From: CAZGLR01 sp964526635 | GTDB lineage: Bacteria > Zixibacteria > MSB-5A5 > GN15 > JAAZOE01 | Length of the DNA stretch: 55,359 nt | Direction: 5' to 3' | Assembly: GCA_964526635.1 (NCBI GenBank) | Contig: CAZGLR010000007.1 | Location: forward strand, 1 to 55,359 | Shown here: positions 36,085 through 46,126 of the stretch, in pieces | Layout: every line of letters begins with the position of its first letter | Numbering within the stretch: the stretch's first letter is position 1 | Position numbers and translations under genes: made by a program | The notes under the pieces: generated by a model | The model's input: the letters and a program-made list of their open reading frames with translations, nothing else | What the model was told of the DNA's origin: nothing | Databases searched by the model: none

Positions 36085-37277
36085 TACCATCATCGAATAC
36101 AGCCTATCTTGATATCGACAGACGATACTACCTTCAGGCATTCAAGCGATACCCGATCGTTCTGGATCATGGTCATGGCTCGCGGGTGTGGGATGTTGAA
36201 GACAATGAATATATTGACGCCCTGGCCGGCATTGCAGTCACCAGTGTCGGACACAGTCATCCGGCAGTCGTCAATGCGATCAAGAATCAGGCGGAAAAGC
36301 TGATTCACATCTCAAACTTTTACCTCAGCGCACCGCAGGCGCAGCTCTCCGAAAAATTGTCGGCGCTTTCCGGTCTGGAGCGGGTGTTTCTGACCAACAG
36401 CGGCGCCGAATCGGTCGAGGGTGCCATAAAAATCGCACGCAAATATGCGCACAGTATCGGGCGGGGCGGCACAATCATATCCTTTTCCGGCTCATTTCAC
36501 GGCCGCACCATGGCTACCATAGCCATGGGTAAAAGGAAAATGCAACAGGGTTTTGAACCGATCCCTGGCGGCTTCACTAAGGTACCATTCAACGATATCG
36601 AGGCGGTAACACATGCTGTCGATAATGACACCGCTGCGATTATTGTCGAACCGATACAGGGTGAGGGCGGTATCAATGTGGCCGATATTGATTTTCTCAA
36701 AGATCTGCGCGCCCTGTGTGATCAGGAAAAGATTGTCCTGATATTCGATGAAATCCAGTGCGGCATGGGGCGTACCGGCAAAATGTTCGCCAAGGAGCAT
36801 TTCGATGTCCAGCCCGATATCATGACTCTGGCCAAGGCGCTTGGCGGTGGTGTTCCGATCGGGGCGATTTTGTCTTCGGAAAAGGTCAGTTCGGCTATTG
36901 AGTATGGCGACCACGGTACTACTTTTGGCGGTAATCCCCTGGCCTGCGCAGCGGCATTGGCGGTACTGGAAGTGATTGAGCAGGAACATGCGCTGCATCA
37001 GGCCTCGGAAAAACACAAATGGCTAAAGCAGCAGATTTCTGACTGGGGAGAATCATCTATACGGGATTTTCGAGGCCTGGGGCTGATGATCGGGATTGAA
37101 TTCGACTTCGAAACCAAACCGGTAGTGCTGGAGATGATGAATCGCGGGGTCCTGGCCAATGCGACAGCCGAGACTGTGTTGCGGCTGGTGCCACCCCTGA
37201 ATATCAGTTACGATGATTTGGGACAGGTCCTAAAAGTACTCAAAGAATCGGTGGAGGTGGTGAAGGGCAATGGCTAA
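36081..37277 (+). CDS. argD: Acetylornithine aminotransferase
   Basis: The 398-residue class III aminotransferase has the motifs TNSGAESVEGAIKIARK, FHGRTMAT and IVEPIQGEGG, and the PLP lysine in TLAKALGGGVPIGA. It converts N-acetylglutamate semialdehyde to N-acetylornithine with glutamate. It overlaps argB by 4 nt and argC by 8 nt, indicating one translationally coupled transcript. The closest alternatives, ornithine or GABA aminotransferase, are made unlikely by the context. Confidence 0.94.
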   Translation: MIPSSNTAYLDIDRRYYLQAFKRYPIVLDHGHGSRVWDVEDNEYIDALAGIAVTSVGHSHPAVVNAIKNQAEKLIHISNFYLSAPQAQLSEKLSALSGLERVFLTNSGAESVEGAIKIARKYAHSIGRGGTIISFSGSFHGRTMATIAMGKRKMQQGFEPIPGGFTKVPFNDIEAVTHAVDNDTAAIIVEPIQGEGGINVADIDFLKDLRALCDQEKIVLIFDEIQCGMGRTGKMFAKEHFDVQPDIMTLAKALGGGVPIGAILSSEKVSSAIEYGDHGTTFGGNPLACAAALAVLEVIEQEHALHQASEKHKWLKQQISDWGESSIRDFRGLGLMIGIEFDFETKPVVLEMMNRGVLANATAETVLRLVPPLNISYDDLGQVLKVLKESVEVVKGNG

Positions 37278-38307
37278 AAAGCGAGTCGCGATCATTGGTG
37301 CGACCGGCTATACCGGATCCGAACTGGTTCGGATTTTGACTTATCATCCCAATGTGGAAATCGTCGCGATCACATCCGAATCACGAGCCGGGGAAGCCTT
37401 TTCCGATGTTCATCCGTTTTATCAGGGTATCGTAGATCATACCCTGATATCTTCAGACAGAATCGATGAATACCAGCCGGAGCTGGTCTTCCTGGCGCTG
37501 CCCCATGGCGTCGCCATGGACTTCGTCAAAAAATTTAAAGACCGTTCGTTCAAGATAATTGATCTCTCCGGCGATTTCCGTCTTCCGTCGGCCGAAATGT
37601 ATGAAGAGTGGTATCAGCAGCAACATCATTTCCCGGAAGGTATTGCGCAGGCTGTTTTCGGGTTGCCAGAGCTGTTTATTGACGATATCAAAACGGCCCG
37701 ACTGGTAGCCAATCCCGGTTGTTATCCAACCAGCGCGATTCTGGCAATCGCCCCGCTTCTGTCGCACAAGCATATCGAACCTCAACCGATTATTGTCGAT
37801 TCCAAGTCGGGAGTGACCGGGGCCGGGATCAAAGCCAAGCCCGTCACGCATTTCCCCAGTGTGAATGAAAATTTCAAGGCCTATAATCTCAAACGCCATC
37901 GCCATTCGATTGAAATACAGGAAATCCTGAACCGCGTGGCGGGGTTGAATACGACTATTCAGTTTTCACCACACTTGTTACCCGTCGATCGAGGCATATT
38001 ATCCACTATCTACATGCTGCCCAACGGGAATACGACCGAGGCCATTCTACAGGATATCTATCGTGATTTTTACGACGCGGCGCCCTTTGTACGTATTCGC
38101 CGTGAGTTGCCATCGATCAAAGACGTCCGCGGAACAAATTATTGCGATCTGTATATTGCCTTCGATGATCGCACCGGATTGATAATTGCCGTGAGTGTCA
38201 TAGATAATCTGGTCAAGGGTGCCGCCGGACAGGCAGTGCAAAACATGAATATCATGTTCGGCGATGATCAAACGGCGGGACTGTATGCCGCGCCGGTTCA
38301 TCCATAA
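37270..38307 (+). CDS. argC: N-acetyl-gamma-glutamyl-phosphate reductase
   Basis: The 345-residue protein has the NADP-binding start IIGATGYTGSELVRIL, the catalytic cysteine in VANPGCYPTSA and the SGVTGAG segment of ArgC. It reduces acetylglutamyl phosphate to the semialdehyde. It overlaps argD and is followed by argJ after 17 nt. Its length is usual for the family. Confidence 0.95.
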   Translation: MAKKRVAIIGATGYTGSELVRILTYHPNVEIVAITSESRAGEAFSDVHPFYQGIVDHTLISSDRIDEYQPELVFLALPHGVAMDFVKKFKDRSFKIIDLSGDFRLPSAEMYEEWYQQQHHFPEGIAQAVFGLPELFIDDIKTARLVANPGCYPTSAILAIAPLLSHKHIEPQPIIVDSKSGVTGAGIKAKPVTHFPSVNENFKAYNLKRHRHSIEIQEILNRVAGLNTTIQFSPHLLPVDRGILSTIYMLPNGNTTEAILQDIYRDFYDAAPFVRIRRELPSIKDVRGTNYCDLYIAFDDRTGLIIAVSVIDNLVKGAAGQAVQNMNIMFGDDQTAGLYAAPVHP

Positions 38308-38324
38308 CACAGGGAGACTGAGTT

Positions 38325-39560
38325 TTGGCACATAAGGGGCAGAACAGCATGCTGAAAAATATTACCAATGTCAGAGGAATTACCTGCTGGGGAGCGCACA
38401 CCGGAGTTAAATCGATGCGTCGCGATCTGGCGATTGTCTATTCCGAAGTCCCCGCCAGTGCGGCGGCGGTGTTTACTCAAAACCAGGTTGTGGCAGAACC
38501 GATTAAAGTATCTCGCAAGCATGTGGCCGATGGTATAGCCCAGGCAATTGTCTGTAATGCCGGTAATGCCAACGCCTGCACCGGCAAACAGGGACGCGAC
38601 GGCGCCGAAGCAATGGTTGCGGCCATGGCCGATGAACTGGGCATTGACAAAAAACTTGTGCTGGTCGCCTCAACCGGACTGATCGGAGAGCCATTTCCAA
38701 CAGCCGATATTGTCGCCGGTATCAGGGAAAACGTCAAAAAACTGTCTGCCCGGTCAAGTGCCGGATCACTGGTGGCCAACGCCATCCTCACCACCGACAC
38801 CTTTCCCAAAGAGGGTTTTGTCGAGTTCGATCTCGATGGCTATGAGGTCAATATCGCAGGTGTGGCCAAAGGGTCGGGGATGATACATCCGAATATGGCG
38901 ACCATGCTGGCGTTTATCGTCACCGATGCAGCAATCGAGCCAAAGCTGCTGCGCAAGACAGTCCGCGAAACAGTGAACAAATCATTCAACATGATCACTG
39001 TCGATGGCGACACATCCACAAACGACATGGTCGCGGTCCTGGCCAATGGTCTTGCTGGAAACAATGTACTAACCTCGAAAAACGATCCCGGCTATGATGT
39101 CTTCAAGCGGAATCTGCTCGAAATGATGATGCACCTGGCCAAACTGATTGTCTCCGACGGCGAGGGATCCTCGAAATTTATCGAGTATTCCGTGGTCAAT
39201 GCGCAAAGTGAAACAGCTGCCCGGAACATGGTGCGGTGCATTTCGGACTCAACCCTGGTCAAAGCGGCCATATTCGGGCGCGATCCCAACTGGGGCAGAA
39301 TTATCTGTGCCGCCGGAAACGCCGGCGTGCCGTTTGATTATGAACGGGCCGATTTATACCTGGGCGATGAAGACAAACTGGTGCTGGTGCTCAAAAAGGG
39401 CGTTCCGGAAGCATATGACCGCAATTTTATGAAAAAACTCCTGCGGGAATCCCATATTCGGGTGAAACTGGATGTGCACAACGGACGGGCCAGCGCGGTT
39501 GGATGGGGTGCTGACCTTACTACCGACTATGTTCTGTTCAACTCGGTGTATTCGACATAG
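38325..39560 (+). CDS. argJ: Bifunctional ornithine acetyltransferase
   Basis: The 411-residue frame begins at TTG 38325 (behind GGGAGACTGAGT). An ATG at 38349 behind AGGGG is also possible. ArgJ is recognised by VCNAGNANACTG and by the self-cleavage site HPNMATMLAF, with nucleophile T193 in the long numbering. The enzyme recycles acetyl groups from acetylornithine to glutamate, so the pathway is the cyclic type and argE is not needed. Genes argF, argG and argH are not in the window. Confidence 0.95.
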   Translation: MAHKGQNSMLKNITNVRGITCWGAHTGVKSMRRDLAIVYSEVPASAAAVFTQNQVVAEPIKVSRKHVADGIAQAIVCNAGNANACTGKQGRDGAEAMVAAMADELGIDKKLVLVASTGLIGEPFPTADIVAGIRENVKKLSARSSAGSLVANAILTTDTFPKEGFVEFDLDGYEVNIAGVAKGSGMIHPNMATMLAFIVTDAAIEPKLLRKTVRETVNKSFNMITVDGDTSTNDMVAVLANGLAGNNVLTSKNDPGYDVFKRNLLEMMMHLAKLIVSDGEGSSKFIEYSVVNAQSETAARNMVRCISDSTLVKAAIFGRDPNWGRIICAAGNAGVPFDYERADLYLGDEDKLVLVLKKGVPEAYDRNFMKKLLRESHIRVKLDVHNGRASAVGWGADLTTDYVLFNSVYST

Positions 39561-39608
39561 CCAAAAACTCGGTGCGATGGGACAGGGAATGCGATCGCAT
39601 GCACACCG

Positions 39609-40268
39609 TTACGGCTTCTTCGCCGGCGTCACTTCAATCAGTATTTCATTGCGACGAAGCGGCGGCAATGTCCAGGGAGGATCATAGCGGGCCGACTGGG
39701 CGCTTGAGACTGAATCGTAGTCCTTCTCAGCCAGCCATTCACGAAGGCGCGTTTCCATATCCTTCATTTTGTCGGCATTCGTCAAGCCAGAATATCTAAT
39801 TGTCGCAACCAGCCGCACCGGTATTTCCACAAGTGTAACCTCGGAATCAAGCGGTTCCGGGGCGGTTTCCATGGTATATTTCGAGGGCAACACAAAGGCC
39901 ATCAGCCACCCGGAGCTGTCTGCCTCCTGAATCACCGGACTGGTCATGGCGATCTTTTCGCCGGCAGGCTCCTGGATAACAGGCGCGGTCATGGCAATCT
40001 TCGATTTGCTGCGATTATTGCCCGAGATGTAATTAAACAGCCGATTGAATCCGATGCGCCCGGCCCGTTCCAGATCGCCACTGATTACGGTTTTGGCCAT
40101 TATATACGATGCATAACGGCGAATCTCGATACTATCGTCTTTCTCGACAACAGTGTATTCAGGCTGCTCTTCCTGACGCGCGCCAAGCACCGAGCAGGCG
40201 CTTACCATCAGACTCATAAGTATTGCCATAAGTAGTAAGCCTTTGTCTGTTTTTTTTCCGATAGGCAT
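39609..40268 (-). CDS. SOUL-family heme-binding lipoprotein
   Basis: The 219-residue protein has a lipoprotein signal (LMSLMVSAC, Cys25 as likely lipid anchor) and a SOUL domain over the rest: YTVVEKDDSIEIRRYASYI, FNRLFNYISG, IAMTAPVIQE repeated as IAMTSPVIQE, and a C-terminal PPWTLPPLRRNE. Members bind heme or other tetrapyrroles. It is convergent with argJ and stands alone on its strand before the RND genes. The duplicated TAPVIQ/TSPVIQ segment is normal for the family. Confidence 0.9.
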   Translation of the reverse strand: MPIGKKTDKGLLLMAILMSLMVSACSVLGARQEEQPEYTVVEKDDSIEIRRYASYIMAKTVISGDLERAGRIGFNRLFNYISGNNRSKSKIAMTAPVIQEPAGEKIAMTSPVIQEADSSGWLMAFVLPSKYTMETAPEPLDSEVTLVEIPVRLVATIRYSGLTNADKMKDMETRLREWLAEKDYDSVSSAQSARYDPPWTLPPLRRNEILIEVTPAKKP

Positions 40269-40456
40269 TGGTTACCCTGTTTTCGCCATATCACGCTGGA
40301 GACTTTTTATCTGTCATCTCCAGAACATAGCAAACCTGCAGCGGGTTCCACAGTAGTAATATTGGATGAGGGCGCGCCTCGGCAGATTTCGAGCCGTCGA
40401 TTTTGAACAATATTCCGGCAGCTGTGTGGCTTCGATCCTGTTACGGTACGGAGAGT

Positions 40457-43400
40457 CTAAGCTGATGTAACTTTCTTCCGAGCCCGTTCAAGCAAAGTAT
40501 GAACACTGCTGTAAACGACCGGAATCAGGATCAGAGTAATAAATGTCGAAGCCGTCAGTCCGCCAATCACCGCCCGGGCCAGCGCCGCTTGAATTTCTCC
40601 GCCCGCACCAAGCACAAAGGCCAGAGGGAGCATCCCGAGAACAGTCGTACAGGTAGTCATCAGAATTGGCCGCAGGCGGCGCCGCGCTGACTGCATGACA
40701 GCCTCATTGATATCGAGATTTTCTTCGCGACGCATGAGATTGATATAATCGACCAGCACAATGGCATTATTGACGACAATGCCGACCAGCATGATAATGC
40801 CCATCAGGCTCTGGATATTGAGCGTGGTTCCGGTCAACAGCAGGATCGGGACTACCCCGATTAGCGCCAGAGGTACTGACACCATTACAATTAAAGGATC
40901 AAGAAATCGCTCGAATTGCGCCGCCATGACCATGTATATCAATACCACCGCCATCAAAATCGACAGCAGGAAATCATTGCGGGCTTTCTGCTGTTCTTCA
41001 TATTCCCCGCCAAATACGATTGAGAATCCTTCGGGCAGGAGAATCGACCGGGTTGCCTCCTGGAGTTTCGAGACAGCATCGCCAAGGGCGACTCCGCTTT
41101 CGAGATTGGCCGTGATGTAAGTGACCCGTTGACCATCGATTCGATCAATCTCGGTCGGGCTGCGACGCCGTTCGGCGTGAACAACCGCGGAGACAGGGAT
41201 AATATCGCCGCTGCCGGTACGCAGGGAGATATTGCTCAAATCCTGTGTGGTCAGGCGATCCAGCGGCTGCAGTCTGACAGTAATGGGAAACTCTTCGCCA
41301 CCCTCGCGGAAGACGCCCGCGCGCGCCCCGCCGATATTAGTCTGAATCACCCGCGCGATCTGATTGACTGACAAGCCCAGATCGGCGATTTCCTCACGAT
41401 CTATGACCAGATTTTGTTCAGGCCGGCCCTCTCGCATACTCACGCGCACATCGGCCACTTCGGGGATTTTCTCAGCAGCATCCTTGATATCGTTGGCAAT
41501 ACGCTCAGCCATCGCCAGGTCATAGCCGCGCAATTCGATTTGAATCGCCTCGCCGCCGCCGGAGCCAAACAGGCGGCGCAGCATCCAGAGCCCCGATTGA
41601 GCCGACACCCTGATATTGCCGCCGGGGATTTTCCCCGAGACAGCCTCGCGCAACTGATCGGCCAAAACAAAACTGTTGACTGTCCGTTCACCTGCACTTT
41701 TCAGTGATATTTCCACCTCGGCATCGCCGGGCCGGATTTCGACAGTCAGATGTTCCACCTGATCCATCGGAACAACATCGCGGACGATCTTTTCCAGTTC
41801 CCGCAAATAGGTATTTACGACTGCAATATTAGTCCCCTGCGCCATCTCCAGCTCGACATCGATTTCATCAGCATCGGTTTGCGGCGCCAGTTCCACCGGC
41901 AACAACGGCCACAACAGCAGGGTACCTATCAGTAATGCTCCGGTTATCGCGAAAACGAGTTTCTTACGACGCATGGCTGTCGTCAGCACGCGATTATAAT
42001 GCCGATCCAGGCGTTCGAAAAATTGCCGGATGCGCGATAGTTTCTTCCCCTGGGGTCGCCCCCCCGATGGGATTGTCAGGTACCGGCTCGACAACATCGG
42101 CACCAGTGTCAGCGCCACCAGCAGCGAACACACCAGTGCGAAAACTACCACCAGCGCCAGTTCGCGGAAGAGCATACTGGAGACAGTCTGCATAAATACA
42201 ACCGGAAGAAAAATTACAGAGGTCGTCAGAGTCGAAGCCATAATCGCGCCAGTGACCTGGCGGGTTCCGGTCAGGGCGCTTTCTTCCAGGGAATGACGGT
42301 TCTCCCGCAGGCGGACAATATTCTCCAGAACAACAATAGCATTATCGACAATCAGACCAATGCCAAGGGCCAGCCCCCCGAAACTCATCTGGTTGAGGGT
42401 CAAGCCGTTGAAAAAGAGTAAACCAAACGTCGCAATCAGCGATATGGGAATTGAGAGCGCAATGATAAATGTCGATGATCCATTCCGTAAAAACAGGTAC
42501 AAAATAAATATCGCCAACAGTCCGCCAAACAGGGCCGATTGCTTGACATTATCGATTGAATTCTGAATAAAATCACTCTGGTCAATCACCAGCAGCAAAT
42601 CCAGATCATCGCGTTCCTGATTAATGCGATCCATGACCTTGCGCACCTGCTCGGCAACCGCGACGGTATTCGCGCCGGACTGCTTGCGGATCCCCAGACG
42701 CACCATAGGGCGGCCATCGATCTGCACGATGCGATTGACATCCTCGAAACCATCGACAACTTCCGCGACATCGCGGACCCGAATCGGGTAACCATCGACT
42801 ACCGTGATGATAGTATTGGCAATCTGTTCAAGTGTCTGAAATTCACCCTGGGTGCGGACGTACATATCGGTCACGCCCTCGCGCATATCGCCACCCGGGA
42901 GAGTAATGTTCTCACGCTGCAAAGCACTCCGAACATCGTCTGCCGAGAGATTACTCGAGGCCAGGCGATCACGCTTGAGGCGGATCTGGATTTCACGATA
43001 AATACCGCCCCAGACATCAATGGAACCGACACCGGGGATTTGCTCGAAGCGCTGGGCAATTTCCCGTTCCAACAGCAGTGTCAGTTCATCCATCGAGCGT
43101 ACCGACTGCGCCCCCAGAATCACAACCGGGAAATTATCCGGATCGAATTTCCATAATCTCGGCGGTTCGATCTCCGGCGGGAAATCATCGCGGATACGAT
43201 CAAGTGCCGCCCGAACATCATTGGCCGCCTCATCGATATCGGTCCCCTGGGCAAATTCCATGCGGACCCGGCTGCGTCCCTCGCTCGAAGAAGAACGGAC
43301 TTCAGTGAGATTAGGCACACTTGCGATGGCATTTTCCACCCGATCGGTGATGATTGATTCAATCTCCTCAGGACCAACATTCGGATAGGATGTAGCCACT

Positions 43401-43537
43401 GTCAGCATGGGATATTCGATCGGCGGCAGCAAGTCCACCGGCAAATAGCGAAATCCCATGACCCCGATTACGATGATGATGAGGAATACCATGGTTGTGG
43501 CGACCGGGCGTTTTACGGCTATACGGGTGATATTCAT
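40457..43537 (-). CDS. RND efflux pump inner-membrane subunit
   Basis: The 1026-residue protein has the HAE1-type RND layout: TM1 at the N-terminus (PVATTMVFLIIIVIGVMGF), a large periplasmic loop, TM2-6 (~335-540) containing the proton-relay region (GLALGIGLIVDNAIVVLENI), TM7, a second periplasmic loop and TM8-12 (MAVVLIYMVMAAQFERFLDP, GIVVNNAIVLVDYINLMR). It exports drugs, metabolites or lipophilic compounds using proton flow. Its ATG overlaps the adaptor stop by 4 nt. No outer-membrane channel gene is present here, so it must use one encoded elsewhere. The substrate is unknown. Confidence 0.95.
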   Translation of the reverse strand: MNITRIAVKRPVATTMVFLIIIVIGVMGFRYLPVDLLPPIEYPMLTVATSYPNVGPEEIESIITDRVENAIASVPNLTEVRSSSSEGRSRVRMEFAQGTDIDEAANDVRAALDRIRDDFPPEIEPPRLWKFDPDNFPVVILGAQSVRSMDELTLLLEREIAQRFEQIPGVGSIDVWGGIYREIQIRLKRDRLASSNLSADDVRSALQRENITLPGGDMREGVTDMYVRTQGEFQTLEQIANTIITVVDGYPIRVRDVAEVVDGFEDVNRIVQIDGRPMVRLGIRKQSGANTVAVAEQVRKVMDRINQERDDLDLLLVIDQSDFIQNSIDNVKQSALFGGLLAIFILYLFLRNGSSTFIIALSIPISLIATFGLLFFNGLTLNQMSFGGLALGIGLIVDNAIVVLENIVRLRENRHSLEESALTGTRQVTGAIMASTLTTSVIFLPVVFMQTVSSMLFRELALVVVFALVCSLLVALTLVPMLSSRYLTIPSGGRPQGKKLSRIRQFFERLDRHYNRVLTTAMRRKKLVFAITGALLIGTLLLWPLLPVELAPQTDADEIDVELEMAQGTNIAVVNTYLRELEKIVRDVVPMDQVEHLTVEIRPGDAEVEISLKSAGERTVNSFVLADQLREAVSGKIPGGNIRVSAQSGLWMLRRLFGSGGGEAIQIELRGYDLAMAERIANDIKDAAEKIPEVADVRVSMREGRPEQNLVIDREEIADLGLSVNQIARVIQTNIGGARAGVFREGGEEFPITVRLQPLDRLTTQDLSNISLRTGSGDIIPVSAVVHAERRRSPTEIDRIDGQRVTYITANLESGVALGDAVSKLQEATRSILLPEGFSIVFGGEYEEQQKARNDFLLSILMAVVLIYMVMAAQFERFLDPLIVMVSVPLALIGVVPILLLTGTTLNIQSLMGIIMLVGIVVNNAIVLVDYINLMRREENLDINEAVMQSARRRLRPILMTTCTTVLGMLPLAFVLGAGGEIQAALARAVIGGLTASTFITLILIPVVYSSVHTLLERARKKVTSA

Positions 43538-44901
43538 GAAGATTTTCCGGTGATGTCATGGCTGCTGCTGATCTGAGCGGTATCGGCTTCTTGCTGACGC
43601 TTGCGCTGGATAATATCCTGAATGAGATCCTCACGCTGCAGGCGCTGCAGTTCCTCAACCCAGTTCCATGTTACTGGACGAACCCGGGCACTGCCGGAAT
43701 CATCGCCAAGCAAATCCTGCCCGATAGTAACCACCCAGGCGCCCGGCTCGATGCCACTGACACCCGCACTCATCGCACCCCGCGCGATAACATTAATGGG
43801 AACAAAACGGAACAATTTGGGATCGGTCAGGGTTCCGCCACCACGACTCTCGTCGAGTTGTGCGATCGGTTCGCCGGTCAGCGAATCGGTGGTGATAAAG
43901 ACGCCGACCGATGCTGTTGCCGGGTTTTCCCAGATGGCGCTCAATGGAATCTGGGTGGCCTCTTCGCTTTCGCCATAATAAATATCAACAGTCACGAACA
44001 TACCCGGCATCAGGGAATGACCGGGATTGGCAAATTCGATTTCGGCGATTGTACTGTGTGAAACAGGATGCAAAAACGGCGAAATACGGGCGACCGGCGC
44101 CGATAATACACCGCCGGGGAGATTTTCCGATGCAATCGTGGAACGCTGATTTTCATCAATATACGAAAGCATATGATCGGTCAAAATGACTTCCACTCGA
44201 ACCGAGTCGAGTTGTCCGAGCGTAAACAAACGCGTATTCGAGGTGACCAGCATACCGATTTCGGCATTGCGATTGCCGATTGTCCCCTCAACCGGGGCTC
44301 GGACCACTGTGCGGGATAACTCTTCTTTTCGCTCTTCTACTGTTGCCCAGGCCTGCTCAACCCGCGCCTGCGCCAGCTCGGCATCGGCTTCGGCGGCAAT
44401 TGCCTGTGATTCTATTTCTTCGAACTCGCTGGGGCTGATAAGATTTTTGTCGGAAAGATTAGTACTGCGCTCAAGTTCAGCCTGTAGCCGTTTATGGGCC
44501 GCGTCCGCCTGTTTGGCCTGAGCGACTGTGATCCGGTAATTGGCCTCGGCCTGTTTCAATTGCTCGCGGAACTCCGTGTCACGAAGCTTGAGCAGAGCTT
44601 GTCCCGATTCGACAAACTCGCCATTGTTGACATATATTTCCTCAATAGCGGCGCTTACCTGGGGATACAATTCGACCTGATTTTTGGCCTTCACCGACCC
44701 GCTCAGGCGTTCGGTCAACGGCAAACTTCCGAATCGAGCCTGAACCGCTTCTACGGCTGGAATGAGCTGCTCTCTCCCCCGACCACGGGCCGCCTGCGAG
44801 TCACCGGAGCAGCTTCCAAGATGGAGAAGAAGAACCAGGGAAATAGCGAAATTTATCGACAATACGAAGAATTTGAGAGGTGTCGGGGTACGCGTCGTCA
44901 T
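43534..44901 (-). CDS. RND efflux periplasmic adaptor lipoprotein
   Basis: The 455-residue protein has a lipoprotein signal ending LHLGSC, then a membrane-fusion-protein body: lipoyl/barrel halves around residues 55-90 and 205-235, and between them a helical hairpin rich in Ala, Glu and Lys (~105-200). Beta-barrel and membrane-proximal domains follow. It links the inner-membrane pump to an outer-membrane channel. It is translationally coupled to the pump gene. The C-terminal ~40 residues are charged and helical (QRLQREDLIQDIIQRKRQQ). Confidence 0.92.
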   Translation of the reverse strand: MTTRTPTPLKFFVLSINFAISLVLLLHLGSCSGDSQAARGRGREQLIPAVEAVQARFGSLPLTERLSGSVKAKNQVELYPQVSAAIEEIYVNNGEFVESGQALLKLRDTEFREQLKQAEANYRITVAQAKQADAAHKRLQAELERSTNLSDKNLISPSEFEEIESQAIAAEADAELAQARVEQAWATVEERKEELSRTVVRAPVEGTIGNRNAEIGMLVTSNTRLFTLGQLDSVRVEVILTDHMLSYIDENQRSTIASENLPGGVLSAPVARISPFLHPVSHSTIAEIEFANPGHSLMPGMFVTVDIYYGESEEATQIPLSAIWENPATASVGVFITTDSLTGEPIAQLDESRGGGTLTDPKLFRFVPINVIARGAMSAGVSGIEPGAWVVTIGQDLLGDDSGSARVRPVTWNWVEELQRLQREDLIQDIIQRKRQQEADTAQISSSHDITGKSS

Positions 44902-45102
44902 AGGCTCTTTCTATTTAATACGGTACGAATTGGATATTAATATACCAATGGCCACGTTTACTGCAACACCAAATACCGGCGAAATTGTTTCTTTAGGCAC
45001 TCTTCGCCGGCGATTTACATACTTCCCTTATACAAAACAAGCGGTCCAACAGTTAAAACTTCTTGACCATAGTGATCCGCCGATATATACTGGCACAATT
45101 TT

Positions 45103-45148
45103 GGGGATGGAATCCCCCGGACTTCAATGACGGCTTGAATATTTCTGC
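45103..45148 (+). promoter_or_regulatory. Candidate fluoride (crcB) riboswitch aptamer
   Basis: GGGG / CCCC (45103-45106 with 45115-45118) closes a loop starting ATGG. Loop bases GGAAT (45109-45113) can pair with ATTTC (45141-45145), followed by TGC, which is the position and geometry of the fluoride-aptamer pseudoknot. A small TTCAA/TTGAA hairpin lies between. The conserved TGATG junction is only partly matched (TGAAT), so this is tentative. It lies 77 nt before the fluoride-channel gene. Confidence 0.42.
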
Positions 45149-45224
45149 ACCGGCCACGCCTTTTGGCTGGGTACAAACCAACGGGCTGGCAGTTCTGCTG
45201 AGAAAGAATGAAAGGATTTCATCC

Positions 45225-45602
45225 ATGCTGCAAAAACTCACCCTGCTCGCTCTGGCCGGAGCTCTTGGTACCCTCGCCAGATATGGTCTCGCCGGCGGAG
45301 TCCAGAAAATATATGGTACGCCCTCACCCTGGGGAACTTTTGCAGTCAACATTATCGGGTGTTTTCTGGCCGGATTACTCTGGGCATTGTTTGAAGGCCG
45401 ATGGCAGGTTTCGGCAGAAACGAAAACAGTTCTCCTGGTCGGCTTTATGGGTGCCTTTACGACATTTTCGGCATTCATTCTCGAGTCAAGTGAACTGGCC
45501 CGCTCGGCGACATGGATGAATGCCGCCGCCAATGTCGCCCTTCAAACCGGACTTGGATTTCTCGCTCTCTTTATAGGGGCGGCACTGGCACGGACGGTAT
45601 AG
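45225..45602 (+). CDS. crcB: Fluoride ion channel FluC/CrcB
   Basis: ATG 45225 (MLQKLTLLALAGALGTLARYGL) is chosen over the longer frame from 45063 because the protein family begins there and AAAGGATTTC lies upstream. The 125-residue protein has four membrane spans with GTFAVNIIGCFLAG and GFMGAFTTFSAFILE, including the TTFS stretch of the fluoride path. It exports fluoride passively as a dimer. It is convergent with the next gene. A possible fluoride riboswitch precedes it. Confidence 0.93.
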   Translation: MLQKLTLLALAGALGTLARYGLAGGVQKIYGTPSPWGTFAVNIIGCFLAGLLWALFEGRWQVSAETKTVLLVGFMGAFTTFSAFILESSELARSATWMNAAANVALQTGLGFLALFIGAALARTV

Positions 45603-45672
45603 CTAATCTCAGAATTCTCAAAACGGCATTATGCGTGAATGGCCCGCTTGCGCCCCGCAGTCTTCGTTTGTG

Positions 45673-46008
45673 CTACGCTTGCCGAACGGTGGTCGATTTA
45701 CCCCCTAAGGCCGCCGTCGCATTACGATCAAACAACACAATCATTGTGTAAATACCGACTATGGTCCCATGGGGAATCATAAACAGATAAATAAACGACA
45801 TGACCAGGGCAAAAACCCGGCCCCAGCGTTGATAGAAGAAAAGACCGACAGCGGCCATAATACCGATCATCGAAAAGATGATGAATATCAGCGGCGGTAT
45901 GGTCGTATCGAAAAAGATAAGGCCGATTATCGCCGCGATTATATGGAAGATATTCAATGCGACATGCAGCCGGGCGACAATCAGGATATGCTTTTCCCTG
46001 TTTTCCAT
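45673..46008 (-). CDS. Small four-helix membrane protein, unknown
   Basis: The 111-residue protein has four hydrophobic segments (about 8-31, 36-58, 63-80 and 83-95) with RWGRVFALVMSFIYLFMIPHGT in the C-terminal half, written here as RWGRVFALVM and IYLFMIPHG. GGGGGATGATGTA precedes the ATG. I do not recognise a characterised family. It is convergent with the fluoride channel and divergent from the flavoprotein, so it is a single-gene unit. Confidence 0.7.
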   Translation of the reverse strand: MENREKHILIVARLHVALNIFHIIAAIIGLIFFDTTIPPLIFIIFSMIGIMAAVGLFFYQRWGRVFALVMSFIYLFMIPHGTIVGIYTMIVLFDRNATAALGGKSTTVRQA

Positions 46009-46126
46009 TACATCATCCCCCTCTTTTTACATGATACGAATTCATCACCGATTTCTTTATTCCGGTGAAATATTGGCGCAGTAGATTGACTATTGACGGG
46101 TCTTGATTCATACTTGGTGTCAGTTT

